From: Candidatus Rifleibacteriota bacterium
GTDB taxonomy: Bacteria > Vulcanimicrobiota > Xenobia > Xenobiales > Xenobiaceae
Length of the DNA stretch: 45,799 nt
Assembly (NCBI GenBank): GCA_900772775.1
Contig: CAAGRW010000184.1
Location: 1-45,799, forward strand
Direction: 5' to 3'
The notes under the pieces were generated by a model that was given only the letters and a program-made list of their open reading frames with translations, did not search any database and was not told where the DNA came from. Shown one piece after another: positions 8,822 through 16,367 of this stretch; within the stretch, counting starts at the first letter, position 1, and each line of letters opens with the position of its first letter. The position numbers and the translations under genes are program-made.

Positions 8822-9910
8822 CTAACAGAAATGACGTCCCAGTTGAGGGCCGCGTTGCTGCTGGTAATGGGAACCTAAACCGGATCCGTAAATTTTCTCT
8901 GGTTTTTTCAGTAAATACTCAAAAGCCATCTTGCAAATAGGCTGAGCATGGCGGAAAAGTACATCCTCATGAACATCCAATTCCAAAACAGCAGGAGTGC
9001 CTTTTAAGCATCCATCTTCACCATAGCCGAAACCAGGATCGAAAAATCCGGCATAATGGGAACGATACTCACCTGAATGAATATCATAAGCGACCATTTC
9101 TACAGCTAAATCAGGCGGAACGCGCAAAAACTCTTTAGTAGATAGAATGTAAAATTCACCGCGTTTTAAAAGCACTTCGCCATTTTTGGCTTTAATGGGC
9201 GCAAAGTAATGGCTTCCTGGCTGAGGTACACCGCTACACAAATCTACAGGTTCATTACAAGGAATAGCTTTATAACCTACAATATCTTGTTGCAAATCTA
9301 TAGTTAAAAGCAACCCATTGTCTATAAGAGCTTGCTCACGCTGTCCTGCACTATCGTAAACCAAGCCACTATCTTGGTGAAGCATTTCTAATTCAAAATC
9401 TAAAAGGTGATTGTCACCGCAAATTAAACGAACTTGATTGAGAGTGTTGCCTTCACGCACTTTTATAGACCAAGAGCGCGGTGTAATCATAACGTAAATT
9501 TTGCCATTATAGCCGGGAGGAATTTTATCAAAGCGAGAGACTCCATCGGCTAGAATACGCGTCCAAACATTCATACGTCCGGTCGTGCTTTTATTGTTGG
9601 CATAAGCATGAACAGAGTTGGGCAAATTGAAGCGTTCTTCTACTTCTACAACGTAAGTGCAACCTTCTTGCAATACTACAGGGCAACTTAAGTCTATACT
9701 TTCCAAAGAATTGTTAAGCAAAAGGTCAGAAACTGGCTCTCCTTGACGAGGCAAAAAAGCAGCTTCTACGCGCCAACCTCTTCTCCCCAAACGCAAATCC
9801 AAACTGGCCGGCTGAATATTCTTAGACGGAACAGGTTTAGAGCTAATAATGCGCTGGTTACTTATCAGTTCTTCAATAAGTTGACAAGGTAAGGCTCCAC
9901 TCTGACGCAT
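8822..9910 (-). CDS. dcd: Two-domain dCTP deaminase (long DCD form)
   Basis: Predicted 2'-deoxycytidine 5'-triphosphate deaminase, which makes dUTP for thymidylate synthesis. Its 362 residues are about twice the usual Dcd length. The N-terminal half has IQPASLDLRLG (about 32-42), NNKSTTGRMN and PPGYNGKIYVMI. The C-terminal half has its own set: PPDLAVEMVAYD, HYAGFFDPGFGYG and a terminal FEYL strand. This is the internally duplicated form I know mainly from Alphaproteobacteria, unlike the single-domain trimeric enzyme. AGGAGA stands before the ATG. It is paired with rodA, and a hairpin separates it from the next gene. Confidence 0.85.
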   Translation of the reverse strand: MRQSGALPCQLIEELISNQRIISSKPVPSKNIQPASLDLRLGRRGWRVEAAFLPRQGEPVSDLLLNNSLESIDLSCPVVLQEGCTYVVEVEERFNLPNSVHAYANNKSTTGRMNVWTRILADGVSRFDKIPPGYNGKIYVMITPRSWSIKVREGNTLNQVRLICGDNHLLDFELEMLHQDSGLVYDSAGQREQALIDNGLLLTIDLQQDIVGYKAIPCNEPVDLCSGVPQPGSHYFAPIKAKNGEVLLKRGEFYILSTKEFLRVPPDLAVEMVAYDIHSGEYRSHYAGFFDPGFGYGEDGCLKGTPAVLELDVHEDVLFRHAQPICKMAFEYLLKKPEKIYGSGLGSHYQQQRGPQLGRHFC

Positions 9911-9989
9911 TCTTATATAAATCTCCTTTTTGAACTTGGTAAAGCTAGTTTTATTTCTGTGCTAATTTTTTTGCTTTCGCTTACCAAAG

Positions 9990-10019
9990 AGGCCCGAACA
10001 AAAATTCATGCTCGGGCCC
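9990..10019. terminator. GC-rich hairpin between the duplicated-domain gene and dcd
   Basis: Stem GGCCCGA/TCGGGCC (9991-9997 with 10012-10018). It follows the 188-aa gene on the minus strand. The T-tract is poor (TCTTTGG), so it is a terminator-like hairpin rather than a sure terminator. Confidence 0.45.
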
Positions 10020-10057
10020 CTAAGTTACCATTTACAGACAGATGCTATGCACAAAAT

Positions 10058-10624
10058 CTATTTTTGCACAGACTTCTGACGCCAACGACAATATTCCAGA
10101 TCGGTGTCAATATATTCTACAGCAGCTTCAATAACAGCTTCAGTCTTTATGTCATTGTGACTGATAATGCCCATAGCAAAGAGAGCAGAGATATCTTGAT
10201 TGTCGTTATTTTCTTCTACAAAGCGCTGATAATCAGCATACATGGCCTTTAAGATTTCGCGCTCGGCTTCGGGAGCAGCCTTCATAGCCAATCCCAACTT
10301 GTCGGCAGCAGCGCTCAATTTAGCTTCAAACTCGGCTTCCATACCGCAAACGGATTTCTGGCGGCAACGGCAATATTCTAAATCGGTGTCGATATACTCT
10401 ACAGCGGCTTTGATGACATCTTCGGTTTTTATGTCATTATTGCTGATTATGCCCATAGCAAAGAGAGCAGAAACGTCCTGCTTATCAGAATTTTCGTCTA
10501 CAAAGCGCTGATAATCGGCATACATGGCCTTCAATATTTCACGCTCGGCTTCAGGAGCAGCTTTCATAGCCAATCCTAATTTATCAGCAGCGGCGCTCAA
10601 TTTAGCTTCAAATTCATTTTCCAT
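10058..10624 (-). CDS. Unknown protein made of two near-identical 94-residue units
   Basis: I do not recognise this family. The 188 residues consist of two head-to-tail copies of one unit, alike at roughly 83 of 94 positions. Each unit begins MENEFEAKLS or MEAEFEAKLS, continues SAAADKLGLAMKAAPEAERE and ILKAMYADYQRFV, and ends YIDTDLEYCR-RQKSV. It is acidic, Ala/Glu-rich and probably helical, without a signal peptide or membrane segment. The start is the ATG at 10624, seven bases after AGGAGG. It lies 57 bases downstream of truA with no terminator between, so it may be the last gene of that transcript. The high similarity of the halves suggests a recent duplication or ongoing homogenisation. 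Confidence 0.85.
   Translation of the reverse strand: MENEFEAKLSAAADKLGLAMKAAPEAEREILKAMYADYQRFVDENSDKQDVSALFAMGIISNNDIKTEDVIKAAVEYIDTDLEYCRCRQKSVCGMEAEFEAKLSAAADKLGLAMKAAPEAEREILKAMYADYQRFVEENNDNQDISALFAMGIISHNDIKTEAVIEAAVEYIDTDLEYCRWRQKSVQK
10058..10624 (-). repeat. Tandem 282-base coding duplication
   Basis: Unit 1 spans 10343-10624 and unit 2 spans 10058-10342 including the stop. The copies stay in register with no gaps at the protein level; most differences are single substitutions. Confidence 0.85.
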
Positions 10625-10681
10625 AGCAGGGCCTCCTACAAACAATAATTTATCCGAGGGGATGTTAACCTAGCGGAGTTT

Positions 10682-11500
10682 CTAAATATCGTCGCTGCGA
10701 TCCTGCGCATAGCTGACAGATTTAAGATATAGACCGCCAGGGTGAGCCGGAGGAGCACAATAGCGAGGATCAGCTTTTTCCAATATTTCTTTAATTTTTT
10801 CCGGTTTCCACTGCCCAATTCCCACTTTAATGAGCGAGCCGCAAATCATACGTACCATACGACGCAAAAAAGCATTGGCTTCTATGTGCATAACTACCAA
10901 GCGCCCAATTTCAGAAAAGGGCCCCGGGCCATTCACCATAGTTTCGGTAAAGCTTATTTTATTCATACGCCTAATGGTAGGATCACCTTTAGGAACTTGA
11001 GAGCCGAAAGTAGCAAAATCGTGACTGCCAATGAGATATTGCGCAGCTTGGCGCATAAGTTCTAAATTTAATTTTTGCTTAACATAGAGAATGCGATCTC
11101 GAAAAAATGGATCAACAGCGGAACCATCTTTTATAAGATATTCATACTCTCGCGCTCTGGCTGTAAAGCGAGCATGAAAATACTCAGGCTCTTTGCTTAC
11201 ACTAAGCACTTTAATAGTATCAGGCAAGAGAGAATTTAAAGCATTAAAGAGCACTTGTTCAGAACGCTCAACATCTGTGCGAAAAGAGAACACTTGCCCT
11301 AAAGCATGTACGCCAGCATCAGTTCGACCAGCCACTCTAATGGAAATAGGCTTGGCGAAAACAAAAAGCAATTTCTCTTCCAAAGCATCTTGAACTGTGG
11401 GCAATTCTTTAGCATTGGCCTGGCTTTGAAAACCGGCAAACGCTGTACCATCATAGGCGATAGTAACTTTATATACAGTATTTTGGCTATTTTCTTCCAT
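10682..11500 (-). CDS. truA: tRNA pseudouridine(38-40) synthase TruA
   Basis: TruA isomerises uridines 38-40 in the anticodon arm of many tRNAs. The 272 residues show the N-terminal strand VTIAYDGTAFAGFQSQ, the catalytic loop GRTDAGVHALGQV with the essential Asp at 61, the sequence HARFTAREYEY-like HARFTARAREYEYLI, and the C-terminal FLRRMVRMICGSLIKVG. Its ATG overlaps the ecfT stop codon by one base (TAATG), which indicates translational coupling. The ecfT-truA order is the one usual in Bacillota. Confidence 0.97.
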   Translation of the reverse strand: MEENSQNTVYKVTIAYDGTAFAGFQSQANAKELPTVQDALEEKLLFVFAKPISIRVAGRTDAGVHALGQVFSFRTDVERSEQVLFNALNSLLPDTIKVLSVSKEPEYFHARFTARAREYEYLIKDGSAVDPFFRDRILYVKQKLNLELMRQAAQYLIGSHDFATFGSQVPKGDPTIRRMNKISFTETMVNGPGPFSEIGRLVVMHIEANAFLRRMVRMICGSLIKVGIGQWKPEKIKEILEKADPRYCAPPAHPGGLYLKSVSYAQDRSDDI

Positions 11501-12288
11501 TAAAGTACAAATTCCAGCGCTTTAAGTAAAATAAAAAAGATAATGACAGCAATTATGGCTACTACATCATTTGAACCGAAATTTAGTTCACGCAAGCGTG
11601 TGCGTCCTTGTCCTCCTCTGTAACAACGAGCTTCCATAGCCCAAGCCAGATCTTCGGCATGGCGAAAAGCGCTTACAAAAAGTGGAATCATTATAGGCAT
11701 AATTGAACGCAATCTTTGCATGATATTACCACGATCTAAAGCAGCTCCTCGAGCTAATTGCACTTTAACTATAGTTTCTGTTTCCTGAGCCAAAGTGGGC
11801 ACAAAGCGCAAAGCAATAGTAGAAACCATAGCTAACTCATGGGCTGGGATTCCAAAACGTCGCCAAGGTGAGAGCAATTTTTCCATACCATCAGTAAGCA
11901 ATATAGGAGATGTAGTCAGCGACAAAAGAGAAGTTAGCAAAACTAAAAGAAGCAAACGCAATCCCATAGCCGTGCCGCGTTCAAGTCCTTCATAAGTGAT
12001 ATGCCAGCTTCCCCAAGAGCAAATAGTTTCTCCCGGCACTAAAAACATATTAAAAATGAGAGAAAAGAAGGCAAACAACCAGACAAAACGTAATCCGCGC
12101 AGCATAAAACCGGCCTTAAGATTGGCCATAACTCCCAGTAAAAAGGCGGCTACACCGGCAGCAAAAAGCTCAAATGGACTGTCGAGCAAAAAAATAGCAA
12201 CCATAGCTAAACCTACGATGCTCAATTTTGTCCTCGGATCCAATTTGTGCAAAAAGCTATTTCCCGGCACATATTGCCCTAAAGTCAA
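11500..12288 (-). CDS. ecfT: Energy-coupling factor transporter transmembrane protein EcfT
   Basis: EcfT is the membrane scaffold that joins the EcfA1/EcfA2 ATPases to exchangeable S components for vitamin or metal uptake. The family start LGQYVPGNSFLHKLDPRTKL is clear, several hydrophobic segments follow, and the cytoplasmic coupling helices with the Ala-Arg-Gly motif appear in VQLARGAALDRG. The annotated start is a TTG at 12288 (262 aa). Upstream the frame reads KILSN, and GAGAGAGG lies about 25 bases before the TTG, so a rare ATT start at 12300 (four residues longer) is also possible. It is separated from both ATPase genes by proC and four unrelated genes, which is unusual. Confidence 0.94.
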   Translation of the reverse strand: MTLGQYVPGNSFLHKLDPRTKLSIVGLAMVAIFLLDSPFELFAAGVAAFLLGVMANLKAGFMLRGLRFVWLFAFFSLIFNMFLVPGETICSWGSWHITYEGLERGTAMGLRLLLLVLLTSLLSLTTSPILLTDGMEKLLSPWRRFGIPAHELAMVSTIALRFVPTLAQETETIVKVQLARGAALDRGNIMQRLRSIMPIMIPLFVSAFRHAEDLAWAMEARCYRGGQGRTRLRELNFGSNDVVAIIAVIIFFILLKALEFVL

Positions 12289-12371
12289 ATTGCTGAGAAT
12301 TTTGATGTTACACCTCTCTCCAGTTCTGACAGCAATGCCAAATTAAATTGCACGGCTCTAAAAGTTGCCAG

Positions 12372-13193
12372 CTATATTTTAGCCAATTCTTGACTCTTCT
12401 TGTAGCAAGCTTCGGCAGCTTCATCGATAATTGCCCTAAAAGCTCCTCTTTCTAAGCTGCTTACAGCCGCCGCCGTAGTTCCACCAGGCGTAGTTACTTT
12501 ATAGCGCAACTCATTAAATGACTCTTGACTTTCAAACGCTAAGTTGGCAGCCCCACGCACCATACCCAAAGTTAATTTAGCTGCTTGCTGACGAGTTAAG
12601 CCTAAACGGACTCCAGCATCAGTTAACGCTTCCATAAAGAGGTATTGATAAGCTGGACCAGATCCGGAAATAGCGGTGCCAACATCAATCAAGTGGTCAT
12701 TGGCCACATAAATAGTCTCGCCTATGGCATTGAGAACTTTCTCAGCGTCATCTCGGCCAGCTTCATCAAGCTCAGATGGAGCAGTCCACACAGTAGCAGC
12801 CTGAGAAATTTGGGCAGCTAAATTGGGCATAGCTCGTACAACACGTCTATGTTTAAACATGTCTATAAGTTGGCTTGAAGTTACTCCAGCGGCGATACTG
12901 ATAATCAGCTGCTCTTTATCCAATTTGTTAGCTAATGCTTCAGCTACAATCGGTACAATGTGCGGCTTAACCGCAATAATAATTAATTTGCTATTTAAAG
13001 CGGCCTGAAGACTGTCAGCACATACTTCAACTTTATAAGTATCTTTTATTTTTTCGCCAATTTGGCTATTAGCTTCAGCGACAATCAGATCTTCTGTAGC
13101 GAAAGTACCTTTGTGCAAAAGCGACTTAAGAATCGCTTCCCCCATTTTGCCACACCCTACAATACAAGCCTTAAAAGCAAAAATTTTCTCCAT
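12372..13193 (-). CDS. proC: Pyrroline-5-carboxylate reductase
   Basis: ProC reduces 1-pyrroline-5-carboxylate to proline with NAD(P)H. The N-terminal Rossmann motif GCGKMG is at residues 13-18. RAMPNLAAQI marks the end of the nucleotide-binding domain, and the C-terminal dimerisation domain carries AISGSGPAYQYLFMEAL and VTTPGGTTAAAV, the substrate-binding signature. At 273 residues it is of normal length. It stands in the gap between the two parts of the split ECF locus and starts 83 bases upstream of ecfT, so the two may be co-transcribed. Confidence 0.95.
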   Translation of the reverse strand: MEKIFAFKACIVGCGKMGEAILKSLLHKGTFATEDLIVAEANSQIGEKIKDTYKVEVCADSLQAALNSKLIIIAVKPHIVPIVAEALANKLDKEQLIISIAAGVTSSQLIDMFKHRRVVRAMPNLAAQISQAATVWTAPSELDEAGRDDAEKVLNAIGETIYVANDHLIDVGTAISGSGPAYQYLFMEALTDAGVRLGLTRQQAAKLTLGMVRGAANLAFESQESFNELRYKVTTPGGTTAAAVSSLERGAFRAIIDEAAEACYKKSQELAKI

Positions 13194-13464
13194 AATACAG
13201 ACCCCATCTTATAAAAAAAGGACAAACAAAAGCTCGTCCGCCCCCCACTCTGTAAATAAACCAGCTCCCCCATAAGCGCTTCCGTGTTTAGTGACTGCTT
13301 GCTACAAACCTTCTAAAACAAATTGGCAACAAATAAAAAAAGAACTCCAGCTTGCACAGAAGATATTTTTCTGCTGCCGGAGTTCTTCTTTATATAACTA
13401 TCAGCCGCACAACAAGTTATCTACACTAGAAAACCTAACTGCCAACTGATAGCTTTTACAGCAC
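13194..13464. other. 271-base gap between proC and the RTX-like gene
   Basis: It holds the terminator at 13331-13387. The rest (13194-13330), which would be the proC promoter region on the minus strand, shows no open frame or clear promoter that I can defend. Confidence 0.4.
13331..13387 (-). terminator. Terminator of the RTX-like glycine-zipper gene
   Basis: Stem AAGAACTCC/GGAGTTCTT (13340-13348 with 13379-13387), followed on the minus strand by six T and a T-rich stretch. Confidence 0.85.
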
Positions 13465-15024
13465 TTATCTTACAGTTCCATCAAGATACTGTACTTGAGC
13501 ATCTTGGTAACCGCTGAGGTTGTTGGAGAAGAAGCTGGAATAGTCGTAGGTAGGCATATACATTTGCTGACTCTGCTGCATTTGCATCATGGCATAGATG
13601 GCCTGAGCATTCTGGTAATCATTAGCAGTCATCTGAGCGATAGAAGCGGCAGTAGAAAGGACTCCACCACCAGTGTAACCGCTCTGTACGCCACCAAAGC
13701 TACCGTAGTTGCCATAAGCCTGATTCATTTGAGCCATAGCATCTTTGAACTCAAACAGACCAGCGGGCACAGCCTGGAACTCGCCACCATAATTGGCTGC
13801 GGAGAAAATGGCCTCACCATTCTGACCCTGAACGCTGAATTCATTGATGTTATCAACGGTTACGGTAGTGCCTTTGCCATCGCCCTGTTTGTAAAGGATG
13901 TTACCCTCTTTGTCTACTACGGTGACGTTATCTTCAGGCTTTACTTGAAGGGTAAAGCGATCATTACCTTCACCACCATTTACACTGACTTTATCTTTGC
14001 CTTCGTCTACAACGTACTTAATCTTGTCGTTGCCTTCACCAGCATTGATAATTACGCGGTCATTGCCTTTACCACCGGTAGCGAGAATCTCATCGTTGCC
14101 TTTGCCACCACTGATAGCCATAAAGTCGTTACCGGAACCACCATCAGCCACGATACGATCGTTGCCTTCACCACCATTTACGAAGATGCGATCTTTGCCG
14201 GATCCGCCGTCGGCCACCAACAAATCGTTGCCCTTACCACCATTGATGGAAATGTTGTCACGTCCGGTACCACCGTTAACGCGAACAGCATCGTTACCTT
14301 CGCCGCCATTTACGCGGACATTGTCTTTACCGGCTCCACCATTGACGATCACTTGATCGTTGCCTTTGCCGCCGTTGACGCGGACGTCATCTTTGCCTGC
14401 GCCGCCATTGATATTGATGCGATCATTGCCTCCACCGCCGAAAGCGCGGAGAGTATCGTTGCCATAACCGCCGTTCATATTGATAACATCATTTTTGCTG
14501 GTGCCGAAACGAACAGCTGTATCACCGAGGAGACCACCGTTGAAATTGATGATCTTGCCGCCTACACCTAAACCACTTTGCGCTGGAGTAAACAAACCAG
14601 TGGTACCGACAGGATTAAACTGTCCAGCGAAACCGCCAACCACACCGTTACCGTTGGCAAATTTACTAAGAGTTTCATTATTGGAGCCGACGTTGCCACC
14701 AATCTTGGATCCGATCATAGCACCGATACCAGCACCAATAGGGCCACCCAAAGCAGCTCCGACTACACCACCGGCTACGCCGCCGCCGACTTTACCACCA
14801 TTTTCGGTAGAGAAAACTTTTTCAGCGCCTTTAGCAGCTGCTACACCAGCGCCGGCACCTACGACAGCACCAATTGGGCCACCTACACAAAAACCAGCTA
14901 CACCGCCAAGAATACCGCCAGCTATTTTACCAAATAATGATTTTTTCTCTTGCTGTTCTTGAGCCTTCTGCTGCATCTGAGCCATCGATGTAGCGATTGT
15001 ACTAGCGTTAGACAGAACTCCCAT
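13465..15024 (-). CDS. Glycine-zipper protein with an 11-residue RTX-like repeat domain (paralogue A)
   Basis: Unknown protein of 519 residues. Residues 1-28 are a Gln-rich N-terminus. Residues 29-112 form a glycine-zipper region of repeated GxxxG spacing with the family motif GFCVGGPIGAVVGAG. Residues 162-359 are 18 consecutive units of exactly 11 residues, typically NGGKGNDQVIV. The unit resembles the calcium-binding RTX nonapeptide GGxGxDxux but has a different period. Residues 360-519 are a unique C-terminal part rich in Gln, Met, Tyr and Ala. There is no N-terminal signal peptide. GGAGG precedes the ATG, and promoter, leader hairpin and terminator are its own. It may be a surface or exported structural protein, or a membrane-active one; neither is proven. 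Confidence 0.85.
   Translation of the reverse strand: MGVLSNASTIATSMAQMQQKAQEQQEKKSLFGKIAGGILGGVAGFCVGGPIGAVVGAGAGVAAAKGAEKVFSTENGGKVGGGVAGGVVGAALGGPIGAGIGAMIGSKIGGNVGSNNETLSKFANGNGVVGGFAGQFNPVGTTGLFTPAQSGLGVGGKIINFNGGLLGDTAVRFGTSKNDVINMNGGYGNDTLRAFGGGGNDRININGGAGKDDVRVNGGKGNDQVIVNGGAGKDNVRVNGGEGNDAVRVNGGTGRDNISINGGKGNDLLVADGGSGKDRIFVNGGEGNDRIVADGGSGNDFMAISGGKGNDEILATGGKGNDRVIINAGEGNDKIKYVVDEGKDKVSVNGGEGNDRFTLQVKPEDNVTVVDKEGNILYKQGDGKGTTVTVDNINEFSVQGQNGEAIFSAANYGGEFQAVPAGLFEFKDAMAQMNQAYGNYGSFGGVQSGYTGGGVLSTAASIAQMTANDYQNAQAIYAMMQMQQSQQMYMPTYDYSSFFSNNLSGYQDAQVQYLDGTVR
13948..14541 (-). repeat. 18 tandem 33-base units coding an 11-residue repeat
   Basis: 594 bases, exactly 18 x 33, fully in frame. 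The first two units are degenerate (NGGLLGDTAVR, FGTSKNDVINM). The central ones are NGG-x-G-(K/N/R)-D followed by four residues with alternating hydrophobics. The residue before the conserved Asp often alternates between Lys/Arg and Asn in successive units. Confidence 0.9.
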
Positions 15025-15035
15025 AATAGACCTCC

Positions 15036-15073
15036 AATTTTCGATTCCGTTACGTTAGCTGAACCGAAATTTT
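15036..15073 (-). promoter_or_regulatory. Leader hairpin next to the RBS, paralogue A
   Basis: AATTTTCG (15036-15043) pairs with CGAAATT (15065-15071). On the mRNA the stem ends directly beside the GGAGG. The same architecture precedes the other three paralogues with different stem bases. Confidence 0.6.
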
Positions 15074-15093
15074 ATTTTATTTTTATCTACCCC

Positions 15094-15122
15094 ATTTATC
15101 ACACACTCCAAGCAAAAGTAAA
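15094..15122 (-). promoter_or_regulatory. Promoter of paralogue A
   Basis: Minus-strand -35 TTTACT (15117-15122), 17-base spacer, -10 ATAAAT (15094-15099), preceded by TGTG. It lies about 70 bases upstream of the ATG and matches the other three family promoters in position and spacing. Confidence 0.65.
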
Positions 15123-15186
15123 GACAATTTAACAGTCAAAAAAAGTTATTTTTTCGCTTTTTTTCCAATTATTGCCGACGATACAT

Positions 15187-15227
15187 AAAAAATAGCCCTC
15201 TGCCAAAAATGCACTGGCAGAGGGCTA
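15187..15227 (-). terminator. Terminator of paralogue B
   Basis: Thirteen-base perfect stem (15193-15205 with 15215-15227), nine-base loop, followed on the minus strand by six T. Strong intrinsic terminator. Confidence 0.92.
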
Positions 15228-15256
15228 AATATATATCTTATGAGTGAACAGATAAA

Positions 15257-16069
15257 TTACTTGGCGCTAACACCACCCATGAAGGAGGCCATACCCTTAA
15301 GATACTGAGCGCTCTGAGTGTTGAAGTTTTGCATCAGACCTTCAGTACCGCCACAGAGAGTAGCTACGCCACCCAAAGCACCGCCATAGGTACCGAGGTA
15401 GCTGCTCATCATCTTTTGAGCCATTTGCATGATCTGGGCCTGGTTTTCAGCACTGTTCATGTTCTTAATATAATCTTGAGTGCTCACGCCAGTAAGGTTT
15501 TTAGTATCGCTGCTCAAAGAGGTGGAGAAATCGTAACCGTTGTTGCTGTAGTTGTAGAGGCCATTGGTGCCGATGCCGGTCAAAGCGCTGCTGCCCATAC
15601 CGAAACCACCAATACCTAAACCGGAACTGGTCATACCTCCGAGGCCACCCATCATGGACGGATACATCATAGAGGGCATATAACCATATTGAGCGATAGC
15701 ATTTTGCTGCTCGTTCTTTTCACCAATCTTGCCACCGATTACGGTACCGATAGCACCACCGGCTATAGTACCGATGGGGCCGAAAGCGCTACCTACTAAA
15801 CCACCAACAACAGCACCACCAACGTGGCCGCCCTTTTCGCTGGAGAAAACTTTCTCAGCACCTTTAGCAGCAGCTACACCAGCACCGGCGCCGACCACGG
15901 CACCAATGGGGCCGCCTACGCAGAAACCAGCTACTCCGCCGAGGAGTCCACCGGCGATCTTACCGAGCAAAGATTTTTTCTCTTGCTGTTCTTGAGCCTG
16001 CTGCATGTGGCTGCTTTGCAACTGATACATAGACATGGCAATATTACTAGCGTTAGAAAGAGCTCCCAT
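15257..16069 (-). CDS. Glycine-zipper protein (paralogue B)
   Basis: Unknown protein of 270 residues. The first 130 residues are closely similar to paralogue A: KKSLLGKIAGGLLGG, GFCVGGPIGAVVGAG and KGAEKVFSSE, then glycine zippers ending in GEKNEQQ. The C-terminal half has no RTX-like repeat. It is Met/Gly/Ser-rich (YPSMMGGLGGMTSSGLGIGG) and then has SSALTGIGTNGLYNY and a segment ending YLGTYGGALGGVATLCGGTE, GLMQNFNTQSAQYLKGM. This second half is shared with paralogue D. It has no signal peptide, and a GGAGG stands before the ATG. It is monocistronic, with its own promoter and terminator. Glycine-zipper stretches often pack in membranes or oligomeric pores, but the function here is unknown. 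Confidence 0.85.
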   Translation of the reverse strand: MGALSNASNIAMSMYQLQSSHMQQAQEQQEKKSLLGKIAGGLLGGVAGFCVGGPIGAVVGAGAGVAAAKGAEKVFSSEKGGHVGGAVVGGLVGSAFGPIGTIAGGAIGTVIGGKIGEKNEQQNAIAQYGYMPSMMYPSMMGGLGGMTSSGLGIGGFGMGSSALTGIGTNGLYNYSNNGYDFSTSLSSDTKNLTGVSTQDYIKNMNSAENQAQIMQMAQKMMSSYLGTYGGALGGVATLCGGTEGLMQNFNTQSAQYLKGMASFMGGVSAK

Positions 16070-16080
16070 AATGTACCTCC

Positions 16081-16114
16081 AGTTTTTCGGCTTTATATTG
16101 ATTGAACCGAAACT
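16081..16114 (-). promoter_or_regulatory. Leader hairpin next to the RBS, paralogue B
   Basis: AGTTTTTCGG (16081-16090) pairs with CCGAAACT (16107-16114). The stem abuts the GGAGG on the mRNA. The stem differs from that of paralogue A by compensating bases (GG with CC at its inner end). Confidence 0.65.
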
Positions 16115-16136
16115 TTATTTTGTTTTTATCTACACC

Positions 16137-16165
16137 CTTTATCACACACTTTAAGTAAAAGTAAA
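16137..16165 (-). promoter_or_regulatory. Promoter of paralogue B
   Basis: Minus-strand -35 TTTACT (16160-16165), 17-base spacer, -10 ATAAAG (16137-16142), again preceded by TGTG. About 70 bases to the ATG, as in paralogue A. Confidence 0.65.
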
Positions 16166-16186
16166 GCTCTTTATAAAATTTTATTA

Positions 16187-16217
16187 ATTTTTGTCCAAAT
16201 AAACTTTAGACAAAAAT
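16187..16217. promoter_or_regulatory. Nine-base inverted repeat upstream of the paralogue B promoter
   Basis: ATTTTTGTC (16187-16195) and GACAAAAAT (16209-16217) flank a 13-base centre. It sits about 22 bases upstream of the -35, a position fit for an operator or activator site. It is not present in front of the other paralogues. Confidence 0.4.
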
Positions 16218-16298
16218 CTGGCCGCAAACTCGATTAATTTAGCACTTTTGTATTTATAGTTAAAATATATAAATAAGTTCGCAGTACGCTCAATATGA

Positions 16299-16335
16299 GA
16301 AAAAAAATACGCCCTGCCAACAAAACAGAGCGCAT
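16299..16335 (-). terminator. Terminator of paralogue C
   Basis: Ten-base stem with two G-U pairs (16307-16316 with 16326-16335), followed on the minus strand by seven to eight T. Confidence 0.85.
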
Positions 16336-16367
16336 TCCTTTATATAAGCTTATGTAAAACTAAGAAA

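Noticed and set aside
13948..14541. 33-base tandem repeat as a CRISPR array
   Set aside because: Units are contiguous without spacers, stay in frame and encode a regular protein repeat.
13495..14571. Long open frame on the plus strand opposite the RTX-like gene (358 codons)
   Set aside because: It mirrors the 33-base repeat of the real gene; it has no ribosome binding site and its product is a low-complexity Thr/Ile/Ala repeat. The minus-strand gene has promoter, GGAGG and terminator.
14480..14962. Pro/Ala-rich plus-strand frames opposite the glycine-zipper regions
   Set aside because: Reverse reading of Gly codons gives Pro, so these appear opposite each of the four paralogues and are artefacts of the GxxxG coding.
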